Assembly (NCBI GenBank): GCA_900553185.1
Contig: USCT01000026.1
Location: forward strand, 1-29,974
Direction: 5' to 3'
DNA length: 29,974 nt
Source of the DNA: an uncultured Bacteroides sp.
Lineage (GTDB): Bacteria > Bacteroidota > Bacteroidia > Bacteroidales > Bacteroidaceae
This document shows, in pieces, positions 23,361-29,974 of the stretch. Numbering within the stretch: position 1 is the stretch's first letter; the number at the start of each line of letters is the position of its first letter. The position numbers were made by a program, and so were the translations under genes. The notes beneath the pieces were generated by a model, which made no database searches, was not told the DNA's origin, and worked only from the letters and a program-made list of their open reading frames with translations.

Positions 23361-24932
23361 TTATTTAGAAACAAAAGTTACAACGGAACGTGCCGGGATT
23401 TCAACCTGATTTCCGTTCGGGATGATACCTACCGGAGAGATATGCTCATTGTTTGAATCTGATGTCCGGAACATTTCCCAGTTCGAAACATTTTGTCCTT
23501 CATCCAGATTCAATTTTAGTTTTTTGCTTTCCGTAGCATAGTTGATGATGACCGCTACCCATTGTCCGTTTTTGTTTAGGTAGGCCGAACACATCAGGCC
23601 ATTGGGATCTGTGTCTCCTTCCGGTATCGTTTTTCCGTGATCATCTGTAGCCGTAACTGTATATCTGACAGCTTCCGGACGAATAAAACGGCTGTAGTTA
23701 CCCAGTGCCCATAATAATTTTGAGTCGGCTACCGTTCCGTCAAGTGAACCTTCTTCTGTATATTCTCTGATAAGTCCGTCTTTATAATCGCCTCCTACGG
23801 CTCTCCACCATTGCCAGCTTCTGGCGCCTGCATATACAATGTCGTGATGAATAATCCGGGCAACATATAGGGCTGTTTTCATGGTAAAGTCGTAACCTCC
23901 TCCACCACCTATTTCTTCGTCGTTTCCCATAATACAGGTTTCTGTCTGCCAGAATTTTACATTGTGCTTGTCAAGACTGTCCTTAAGCTGTATCCTGTAT
24001 TTCTTTAGATTATCTACAGGTGTATTGGTCCAGTAGCTGTGTCCCACAATCATGCGTGGTACATTGGGTGTGTTTCCAAGGTACGTTTCAGTGCTGTCGG
24101 GATTAAAAAAGGCTTGTATGTGGTTTCCTCTTTGCCAATCGGTCATGTGAATGCCGAACATGCACCTGTAGTCTGAAGATTCGTTGACGAGTATTTGGGT
24201 ATCTATGCCTCTTTTTACGAATTCCTTGCTGATTAGTTTTACGGCTCGGGCAATTTCTCTGTCGGTTGCAGGTGTTCCTTCCTGTTTCGGACCAATCCAG
24301 TTCCAGTGTCCGTCTGGTTCGTTCACAGGGCACAGGTAATCGAATTTTATTCCATCGTGCTTTTTTATACCTTCTACAACGTTTGCAAGAAAGATTGCAA
24401 AATCACTATAGCTGTCTGGTTTTAAATTGTAGGTACCTCCTCTTCCTGTATTGGTTGCGAGACCGTTTTGTGTAAAATATACAGGAGGTGAGTTGAGAAA
24501 AGCCAGAAATTTATTGACTCCTCTTTCTTTAGCCAGTTTCAGAAAGTTTCTTTGTCCTTGCTGCTTGTTCCAGTCGTATGTTCCGTCGGCCGTCAGAAAG
24601 CATTCTGTTCGGGTAGCTGGGTTAATTTGGCTGCTGTCACCCTGCTCTACGCTTCCGGCACCCAGATTAAATCTCCATAAACTTAGTCCGATTCCTTTGG
24701 GTTGGCCGTTTGGGTCATTCTCTGTGCTGAACAGCCAGTCGGCTACTTGTTCCTGTTTTTCTTGTGGCCATAATCCAAGCCTCAGCATACTCCATGCATC
24801 CGAAGCTCCGAAACAGTCCATGGTTTGTTGCGGTTGTGACGGTTGGATGGTATAAGAAATACTCTTCTCCGGATTGGCAAGGAGACTAAGAGATGAAATT
24901 AATGCTGAAAAGATTAATACTTGTTTTCTCAT
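23361..24932 (-). CDS. GH30 family glycosidase (candidate endo-beta-1,6-galactanase)
   Basis: The 523-aa protein begins with a signal peptide (LIFSALISSLSLLANP) and is exported. The catalytic barrel runs from about 38 (MDCFGASDAW) to 400. The acid/base Glu205 is in CPVNEPDGHW and the nucleophile Glu331 in KFWQTETCIMG, each at the end of an expected strand of the clan GH-A fold. A C-terminal beta-sandwich spans about 405-523, as usual for GH30. The sequence style matches the GH30 subfamily with endo-beta-1,6-galactanase members, so arabinogalactan side chains are the likely substrate; beta-glucosidase or xylanase activity is not excluded. It is read divergently from the tandem GH43 gene. Codon 1 at 24932 fits the signal peptide. 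Confidence 0.85.
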   Translation of the reverse strand: MRKQVLIFSALISSLSLLANPEKSISYTIQPSQPQQTMDCFGASDAWSMLRLGLWPQEKQEQVADWLFSTENDPNGQPKGIGLSLWRFNLGAGSVEQGDSSQINPATRTECFLTADGTYDWNKQQGQRNFLKLAKERGVNKFLAFLNSPPVYFTQNGLATNTGRGGTYNLKPDSYSDFAIFLANVVEGIKKHDGIKFDYLCPVNEPDGHWNWIGPKQEGTPATDREIARAVKLISKEFVKRGIDTQILVNESSDYRCMFGIHMTDWQRGNHIQAFFNPDSTETYLGNTPNVPRMIVGHSYWTNTPVDNLKKYRIQLKDSLDKHNVKFWQTETCIMGNDEEIGGGGGYDFTMKTALYVARIIHHDIVYAGARSWQWWRAVGGDYKDGLIREYTEEGSLDGTVADSKLLWALGNYSRFIRPEAVRYTVTATDDHGKTIPEGDTDPNGLMCSAYLNKNGQWVAVIINYATESKKLKLNLDEGQNVSNWEMFRTSDSNNEHISPVGIIPNGNQVEIPARSVVTFVSK

Positions 24933-24934
24933 GT

Positions 24935-24960
24935 TTGTTCATTCTTGTTCATTTAATGAA
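24935..24960. repeat. Short direct repeat and palindrome at the GH30 start
   Basis: TTGTTCATT occurs twice with a 10-bp period (24935-24943 and 24945-24953). The second copy overlaps the palindrome TTCATTTAATGAA (24948-24960). They lie directly upstream of the GH30 start codon, in the untranslated leader predicted from the -7 box at 24983. Confidence 0.55.
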
Positions 24961-24982
24961 TGATAAGTTTGTTTCTATAGTA

Positions 24983-24990
24983 CAAAACTA
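24983..24990 (-). promoter_or_regulatory. -7 box of the GH30 gene
   Basis: TAGTTTTG on the minus strand, 50 bp before the start codon at 24932, fits TAnnTTTG. No -33 TTG is found at the expected spacing, which fits a promoter that needs an activator. Confidence 0.58.
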
Positions 24991-25022
24991 GCCATAAGAT
25001 TTTATCTATAGGTGTAATATTT

Positions 25023-25067
25023 AATCATTTATGGTATGCAATTGTGTATTGTGGACAATTGCATACC
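25023..25067. promoter_or_regulatory. Candidate operator: 13-bp inverted repeat in divergent GH30/GH43 promoter region
   Basis: GGTATGCAATTGT at 25033-25045 is perfectly complementary in inverse order to ACAATTGCATACC at 25055-25067, with a nine-base spacer. The arms form a dyad in DNA. It lies 42 bp upstream of the GH30 -7 box and 96 bp upstream of the GH43 -7 box. The left part, 25023-25042, recurs with 18 of 20 matches at 29822-29841. No stop codon precedes it within terminator distance, and there is no U-tract, so a protein-binding site is more likely than a terminator. Confidence 0.65.
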
Positions 25068-25163
25068 GGAAGAATAATGCAAGGTTGGTGTTTCATGATA
25101 TAATGAATGATTTATCTATCATTTTTGACTTGTTTGGTATTATTTTACGTCGGATATAAATTT

Positions 25164-25171
25164 TATCTTTG
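25164..25171 (+). promoter_or_regulatory. -7 box of the tandem-GH43 gene
   Basis: TATCTTTG fits TAnnTTTG. It lies 22 bp before the chosen start at 25194 and downstream of an in-frame ATG at 25107, which therefore cannot be the start for this promoter. No -33 TTG was found at 19-21 bp. Confidence 0.65.
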
Positions 25172-25193
25172 CAAAAATGTTAACAGGTCGAAT

Positions 25194-27107
25194 ATGAAAC
25201 ACAGATTTCTAACTTTACTTTTCACATTGATTATTTTAAGTCCGGCTTTTGCCGAGAAGGTAGAAGAGAAGGACTATGTAGCTTATCTCTTTACTTATTT
25301 TACAGGTAACCATATAAGCCAGGAAGCGGTATGTTATGGCGTAAGCATGGACGGCTATACGTATTGGGCCTTGAACAATAATAAACCTGTGATCGATTCA
25401 AAGGTGATCAGTTCTACCGGAGGAGTACGTGATCCTCATATTTTGAGATGTCAGGATGGAAAGACATTTTATATGGTAGTAACTGATATGGTATCTGATA
25501 ACGGTTGGGATTCAAACCGGGCCATGGTGTTGCTTAAGTCTACCGATTTGGTAAACTGGTCACATTCGGTTGTCAATATGCAGAAACGTTATCCGGGGCA
25601 GGAAACCTTGAAGCGTGTATGGGCTCCTCAGACGATTTTTGATTCAGAAGCGGGTAAGTACATGATATATTGGTCTATGAAATATGGGGATGGTCCCGAT
25701 GTCATTTATTATGCGTATGCCAATGCCGATTTTACGGATCTTGAAGGAGAACCGAAACCTTTATTTATTCCCGCAGACAAGAAGTCGTGTATAGATGGTG
25801 ATATCGTATATAAAGATGGAATCTATCATTTATTTTATAAGACGGAAGGTCATGGGAATGGTATACGTGTAGCTACAGCCTCTTCGCTTACTTCGGGTAA
25901 ATGGAAAGAGAATATGGAATACAAACAGCAGACCAGGGAGGCTGTAGAAGGTGCCGGAACATTTAAACTGATAGGGGAAGATAAATATATACTTATGTAT
26001 GATGTGTATATGAAAGGAGCCTATCAGTTTACGGAAACAACCGATCTGGAGAATTTTAAGGTGATAGATCATGAAGTCAGCATGAATTTTCATCCGCGCC
26101 ACGGTACGATTATTCCTATTACGCGTGCTGAGTTGAAACGCATTACGGACAAATGGGGAAAACCTGCCGAACTGGGAGAAATCCCTAATAATCCTGTACT
26201 TCCGGGATTTCATGCCGATCCTGAAATATTGTACTCCCATAAGACTGGTAAATATTATATCTATTCTACTACTGACGGACAACCGGGTTGGGGAGGATGG
26301 TATTTTACTGTTTACTCTTCGATTGATCTGAAGGATTGGACGTATGAAGGGGTAATGCTGGATCTTAAATCGGAACAGGTACCTTGGGCCAATGGCAATG
26401 CATGGGCTCCATGCATTGAAGAAAAGAAAACAAAAGATGGATATAAATATTATTTCTATTATAGTGGAAATCCGGTAAATGGAGGTGGAAAGGAGATAGG
26501 AGTGGCTGTAGCCGACGATCTTGTTGGCCCGTTCACAGACCTTGGACATTCCATTTTGACGGAGTCACCTACAGGGGAGGGACAGCAGATAGATGCAGAT
26601 GTATTTACGGATCCTGTATCTGGAAAATCTTATCTTTATTGGGGAAATGGTTATATGGCCGGTGCGGAGTTGAATAAAGATATGGTTTCAATAAAAAAGA
26701 AGACAATTACGGTAATGACTCCTCAGGGAGGTAGTCTTCAGGATTATGCATATCGTGAAGCGCCTTATGTATTTTACCGTAATGGGGTATATTATTTTAT
26801 GTGGTCTGTAGATGATACGGGATCTCCTAATTATCATGTAGCGTATGGAACGTCTGATTCACCTCTTGGACCTGTAAAGGTAGCTCAGGATCCCATTGTA
26901 ACTATTCAAAATCCGGATAAAGAAATTTATGGTCCTGCTCATAATTCTGTGGTTCAAAAGCCGGGTACAGATGAATGGTATATCGTTTATCATCGGATAA
27001 ATAAACATTTTATTGATAAAGAGCCAGGCGTACATCGTGAGGTGTGCATTGACCGTCTTGAATTCAATGAAGATGGAACGATAAAGCGGGTCAATCTTTC
27101 GTTATGA
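25194..27107 (+). CDS. Tandem GH43 glycosidase (candidate arabinan/arabinoside-active)
   Basis: From the start chosen here the 637-aa protein has a signal peptide ending LSPAFA (20) and two GH43 five-bladed propellers. Domain 1 (about 28-310) carries the base Asp80 in VRDPHI, Asp203 (or 201) in CIDGDIVY and the acid Glu252 in AVEGAG. Domain 2 (about 330-637) carries Asp342 in HADPEI, Asp469 (or 467) in QIDADV, Glu522 in YREAPY and His583 in GPAHNS, a metal-site histidine known in GH43. Both catalytic triads look complete. GH43 enzymes cleave alpha-L-arabinofuranosides, beta-xylosides or beta-1,3-galactans; the exact bond cannot be told. An in-frame ATG at 25107 lies upstream of the -7 box and is rejected. 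GH35 follows 242 bp downstream. Confidence 0.88.
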   Translation: MKHRFLTLLFTLIILSPAFAEKVEEKDYVAYLFTYFTGNHISQEAVCYGVSMDGYTYWALNNNKPVIDSKVISSTGGVRDPHILRCQDGKTFYMVVTDMVSDNGWDSNRAMVLLKSTDLVNWSHSVVNMQKRYPGQETLKRVWAPQTIFDSEAGKYMIYWSMKYGDGPDVIYYAYANADFTDLEGEPKPLFIPADKKSCIDGDIVYKDGIYHLFYKTEGHGNGIRVATASSLTSGKWKENMEYKQQTREAVEGAGTFKLIGEDKYILMYDVYMKGAYQFTETTDLENFKVIDHEVSMNFHPRHGTIIPITRAELKRITDKWGKPAELGEIPNNPVLPGFHADPEILYSHKTGKYYIYSTTDGQPGWGGWYFTVYSSIDLKDWTYEGVMLDLKSEQVPWANGNAWAPCIEEKKTKDGYKYYFYYSGNPVNGGGKEIGVAVADDLVGPFTDLGHSILTESPTGEGQQIDADVFTDPVSGKSYLYWGNGYMAGAELNKDMVSIKKKTITVMTPQGGSLQDYAYREAPYVFYRNGVYYFMWSVDDTGSPNYHVAYGTSDSPLGPVKVAQDPIVTIQNPDKEIYGPAHNSVVQKPGTDEWYIVYHRINKHFIDKEPGVHREVCIDRLEFNEDGTIKRVNLSL

Positions 27108-27268
27108 GTTTATTGGGTTTTAAAGTGCAGTAACAGGTATTGAATGCTTGTTGAAAAGTGGTTGAGTAATGTATTGTTTATTCATTTTATGGAAACAGAC
27201 TGATTGATTTTATCATGTAATTGTTGGGTTTAGGTATAATGGTAAAAGATTTTTAAGGATATCTTGAT

Positions 27269-27308
27269 AAGAATGAGGGAATATCTGCAGAGATATACCT
27301 CATTCTTT
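27269..27308 (+). terminator. Long hairpin after the tandem-GH43 gene
   Basis: AAGAATGAGG (27269-27278) pairs with 27298-27307, and an inner ATATCT/AGATAT pair (27281-27286 with 27291-27296) extends it around loop GCAG. It lies 162 bp after the GH43 stop and 42 bp before the GH35 start. The following tail is only TTTGAATT, so termination may be partial and allow read-through into GH35. Confidence 0.6.
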
Positions 27309-27349
27309 GAATTGAAGTAAACACAAGTGAATCATCATCAAATAATATT

Positions 27350-29689
27350 ATGAAAAATTTATTAAGTATAGGATTATCTGCATTGTTGGCTTTAGGAGCG
27401 GTTACCGGATTTTCTTCTTGTGCCGAAAAGCAGATCAGTACCTTTGAAGTTGGTAAGGGTACATTCCTTTTGAATGGAGAACCGATGGTAGTAAAGGCTG
27501 CCGAAGTACATTATCCACGTATTCCTGAACCTTATTGGGAACAAAGAATACTTTCTTGCAAGGCTCTTGGTATGAATACGCTTTGTTTGTATGTATTTTG
27601 GAATCTTCATGAGCAGGAAGAAGGTAAATTTGATTTTTCGGGCAACAAGGATATAGCGGCTTTCTGTCGTCTGGCTCAGAAGCATGGCATGTATGTTATC
27701 GTACGTCCGGGTCCGTATGTTTGTGCTGAATGGGAAATGGGAGGATTGCCTTGGTGGTTACTCAAAAAGCAGGACATACAGTTACGCTCACTGGATCCCT
27801 ATTATATGGAACGGGTAAAGATCTTTATGAAAGAAGTGGGTAAGCAGCTGGCCGATCTTCAGATATCCCGTGGCGGAAATATTATCATGGTACAGGTAGA
27901 AAATGAATTTGGTTCTTATGGAACAGATAAAGCGTATGTTTCTGCCATCCGTGATATTGTGAAGGAAGCCGGATTTACGGATGTTCCTCTCTTTCAGTGT
28001 GATTGGAGTTCCAACTTTACCAATAATGCGTTGGATGATTTGTTGTGGACCGTTAATTTCGGTACAGGTGCCAATATTGAAGAACAATTTAAGAAATTGA
28101 AAGAGCTTCGCCCGGAAACTCCTTTGATGTGTAGTGAATTCTGGAGTGGATGGTTTGATCATTGGGGACGAAAGCACGAAACCCGTGATGCAGCTACAAT
28201 GGTAAGTGGCATTAAAGATATGCTGGATCGTAATATTTCTTTCAGTCTTTACATGACTCATGGGGGTACAACCTTTGGCTGGTGGGGAGGCGCCAATAAT
28301 CCTGCCTATTCAGCCATGTGTAGTTCTTATGACTATGACGCTCCGATTAGTGAGGCTGGATGGACAACTCCTAAATATTTTCAGTTGCGTGAGTTGCTTC
28401 AACAATATGCACCAGAGGGTACGACTTTGCCGGAACCTCCTGCCGCTTTTCCTGTAATCGAGGTACCTGCCATTACCAAATGGGAAGTTGCCCCGTTGTT
28501 CGGTAATCTTCCGGAACCTAAGCAGACAGAAACAATCAAGCCCATGGAACAGTTCGATCAGGGATGGGGATCTATTCTTTATCGTACTACGCTGAAAGAG
28601 AATGTTTCTGGGGTACTGCACATCGATGAAGTACACGATTGGGCCCAGGTTTTTGCCGATGGTAAGTTGCTTGGACGTCTTGATCGTCGTCACGGTGAAT
28701 TCTCACTTCCGTTAAAATCGGCCTTGAAAAAAGGTACACAACTGGATATTCTGGTGGAAGCTATGGGTCGTGTAAATTTTGACAAGTCTATTCATGATCG
28801 GAAGGGTATAACCAATAAGGTAGAAGTCATTTCAGGAGATAAAGCGACAGAGCTTACGGACTGGAAAGTATACAATCTTCCTCCTTTTTATGAATTTGTC
28901 AGTGCCAAAAAATATCAATCGGGAAATGCTGTTGACGGTCCCGCCTATTATCGGGCTAAGTTTCATCTCGATAAAACGGGAGATACTTTTCTTGATATGC
29001 AGACCTGGGGAAAAGGTATGGTATGGGTGAATGGTCATGCTATGGGACGATTCTGGGAAATAGGTCCTCAGCAAACATTGTATATGCCTGGATGCTGGTT
29101 GAAGGAAGGAGAAAACGAAATCATAGTGCTCGATTTGAAGGGCCCGTCCGAGGCCAAAGTGGAAGGTTTAACCAAACCTATCCTTGACATGCTTCGTGAA
29201 AAAGCTCCTGAAACTCATCGACAGGACGGACAAAACCTGGATCTCAAATCGGAAACAGCTGTTCATAAAGGTACGTTTGCCCAAGGAAATGGCTGGCAGG
29301 AAGTTAAGTTCGATACTCCGGTAAGCGGTCGTTATTTTTGCTTGAATGCTCTATCGAATTATGAAGGAAACAACATTGCATCAATTGCCGAGTTTGATGT
29401 CCTCGGGGCAGATGGTAAGCCTGTTTCCCGCGAAAACTGGAAAATTGTTTATGCCGATAGTGAAGAAACACGTAGCGGTAACCGTACGGCGGATAAAATA
29501 TTCGATCTTCAGGAAAGTACTTTCTGGCAGACTGTAGACAATACGGCTTATCCGCATCAGGTTGTCATTGATTTGGGTAAAGAATATCGTGTGACTGGTT
29601 TCCGAATGTTACCTCGCGCCGAGAAGAATGTCCCAGGATTGATTAGAGATTATGCTGTATATGTAAAGAAAGACAATTTTAAGTATTAA
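27350..29689 (+). CDS. GH35 beta-galactosidase lipoprotein with C-terminal discoidin-like domain
   Basis: The 779-aa protein has a lipoprotein-type signal peptide (GFSSC, Cys24). The GH35 barrel covers about 30-350: RPGPYVCAEWEMGGLPWWL (119-137) is the family signature, the acid/base is Glu186 in VENEFGSYG and the nucleophile Glu263 in SEFWSGWFDHWG. Jelly-roll domains follow (about 395-605, with VWVNGHAMGRFW). Residues about 650-779 form an F5/8-type (CBM32-like) domain with FDLQESTFWQT and HQVVIDLG. It would release terminal non-reducing beta-galactose from oligosaccharides at the cell surface or in the periplasm. The length fits bacterial GH35 plus the extra domain. No clear promoter was found; read-through from the GH43 gene is possible. 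It ends in a strong terminator. Confidence 0.93.
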   Translation: MKNLLSIGLSALLALGAVTGFSSCAEKQISTFEVGKGTFLLNGEPMVVKAAEVHYPRIPEPYWEQRILSCKALGMNTLCLYVFWNLHEQEEGKFDFSGNKDIAAFCRLAQKHGMYVIVRPGPYVCAEWEMGGLPWWLLKKQDIQLRSLDPYYMERVKIFMKEVGKQLADLQISRGGNIIMVQVENEFGSYGTDKAYVSAIRDIVKEAGFTDVPLFQCDWSSNFTNNALDDLLWTVNFGTGANIEEQFKKLKELRPETPLMCSEFWSGWFDHWGRKHETRDAATMVSGIKDMLDRNISFSLYMTHGGTTFGWWGGANNPAYSAMCSSYDYDAPISEAGWTTPKYFQLRELLQQYAPEGTTLPEPPAAFPVIEVPAITKWEVAPLFGNLPEPKQTETIKPMEQFDQGWGSILYRTTLKENVSGVLHIDEVHDWAQVFADGKLLGRLDRRHGEFSLPLKSALKKGTQLDILVEAMGRVNFDKSIHDRKGITNKVEVISGDKATELTDWKVYNLPPFYEFVSAKKYQSGNAVDGPAYYRAKFHLDKTGDTFLDMQTWGKGMVWVNGHAMGRFWEIGPQQTLYMPGCWLKEGENEIIVLDLKGPSEAKVEGLTKPILDMLREKAPETHRQDGQNLDLKSETAVHKGTFAQGNGWQEVKFDTPVSGRYFCLNALSNYEGNNIASIAEFDVLGADGKPVSRENWKIVYADSEETRSGNRTADKIFDLQESTFWQTVDNTAYPHQVVIDLGKEYRVTGFRMLPRAEKNVPGLIRDYAVYVKKDNFKY

Positions 29690-29740
29690 TCCAGTTCCGA
29701 CGGAATCGTAACATAGCAGAGAGAAAGATTAGAGGTTTAA

Positions 29741-29790
29741 AAGAGAGTCATCTGTCACTGTAACAGTTGAAGATGACTCTCTTTCTTTAC
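29741..29790 (+). terminator. Terminator after the GH35 gene
   Basis: A perfect 13-bp stem (29741-29753 with 29771-29783) with a 17-base loop, holding a further four-base ACTG/CAGT pairing, is followed by TCTTTAC and preceded by AAAAG. It starts 52 bp after the stop codon at 29689. Confidence 0.85.
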
Positions 29791-29821
29791 CATTTGAAAC
29801 AGCATCGATATGCATAAAATA

Positions 29822-29841
29822 AATCATTCATGGTATGTAAT
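29822..29841. repeat. Second copy of the GH30/GH43 upstream element
   Basis: AATCATTCATGGTATGTAAT matches 25023-25042 at 18 of 20 positions; the two differences are T/C changes. Only the left half of the inverted repeat is present here. It lies 45 bp upstream of the -7 box at 29887 and before the partial gene. Confidence 0.5.
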
Positions 29842-29886
29842 CTGATTAATTCGTTCTATGTTAATAGAAGATATGAATAGAATTCT

Positions 29887-29894
29887 TATCTTTG
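29887..29894 (+). promoter_or_regulatory. -7 box before the right-edge gene
   Basis: TATCTTTG fits TAnnTTTG. The next ATG is only seven bases downstream (29902), which would give an almost leaderless mRNA if that codon is used. No -33 box was recognised. Confidence 0.55.
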
Positions 29895-29901
29895 TATAAG
29901 C

Positions 29902-29974
29902 ATGAGCAATACCAGTAACCATACTATTTTCCGCCTTGACGCACATTATTCACAACCCTACCTTTGCGCCGTAA
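29902..29974 (+). CDS. Partial coding sequence running off the window, unidentified
   Basis: An open frame begins with ATG at 29902 and stays open for the remaining 24 codons, starting MSNTSNHTIFRLDAH. It has no signal peptide so far, so a cytoplasmic protein is likely. The segment is too short to assign to a family. A -7 box and a copy of the GH30/GH43 upstream element lie in front, so it may belong to the same regulon; a regulator of the carbohydrate cluster is one guess without sequence support. Confidence 0.5.
   Translation, partial: MSNTSNHTIFRLDAHYSQPYLCAV

Noticed and set aside
25830..26549. A 239-codon minus-strand frame inside the tandem-GH43 gene
   Set aside because: It is antisense to both GH43 active-site regions; composition looks like a shadow frame with many Ile, Phe and Arg residues.
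27170..27200. A possible third copy of the ATTTATGGTATG element before GH35 (TTCATTTTATGG)
   Set aside because: Similarity stops after TATGG and needs a one-base gap; this is within chance for AT-rich intergenic DNA.

Overview
The window reads as chromosomal DNA of a gut-type member of the Bacteroidales (Bacteroides, Phocaeicola or a close relative). The evidence is the promoter grammar (many TAnnTTTG -7 boxes, weak or absent Shine-Dalgarno sequences), the gene families (OadGAB sodium pump, GldB-like lipoprotein, S9 dipeptidyl peptidase, fimbrillin-like lipoprotein) and the outer-surface CAZymes with Bacteroidales-style signal peptides. The genus is inferred from gene content only.

Layout: (1) 1-53, 3' part of a CAT-anticodon tRNA, then a bidirectional terminator and a HAD phosphatase on the minus strand. 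(2) 922-1425, a short nitroreductase. (3) 1551-4924, an oadG-oadA-oadB operon for a membrane-bound biotin-dependent Na+-pumping decarboxylase, closed by two hairpins. (4) 5145-7732, fabI, a GldB-like lipoprotein and a short RsmI-type methyltransferase in one tight operon. (5) 7769-12442 on the minus strand: DPP-IV-type peptidase, lipA, a six-TM protein with a degenerate Nudix-like tail, and a GNAT acetyltransferase; a terminator-like hairpin separates the peptidase from lipA. (6) 12709-13902, a secreted TonB-C-domain protein of unusual architecture. (7) 14002-18935, an export operon (TolC-type channel, HlyD-type adaptor, two ABC-2 permeases) with no ATPase gene. (8) 19039-23199, an S41 protease lipoprotein, an unrecognised coiled-coil membrane protein and a fimbrillin-like lipoprotein with a beta-helix-like repeat region. 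(9) 23361-29689, a divergent carbohydrate cluster: GH30 on the minus strand, and tandem-GH43 and GH35 on the plus strand. (10) The first 24 codons of an unidentified gene at the right edge.

The GH30/GH43/GH35 set would fit stepwise removal of beta-1,6-galactan, arabinose-type side chains and terminal beta-galactose, as in type II arabinogalactan; this is inference from families. No SusC/SusD pair or sensor is visible here. The region between GH30 and GH43 carries a perfect 13-bp inverted repeat, and part of that element recurs (18 of 20 bases) in front of the last partial gene, which makes a shared regulator plausible.

No CRISPR array, insertion sequence, prophage or integron was seen. No gene-free stretch exceeds 300 bases; the longest (12443-12708, 24933-25193, 27108-27349, 29690-29901) are described through their promoters, repeats and hairpins. 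The most unusual items are the divergent-promoter inverted repeat and its partial second copy, the ATPase-less ABC-2 operon, the inverted TonB-domain architecture, and the membrane protein with a Nudix-like domain lacking the Nudix box.
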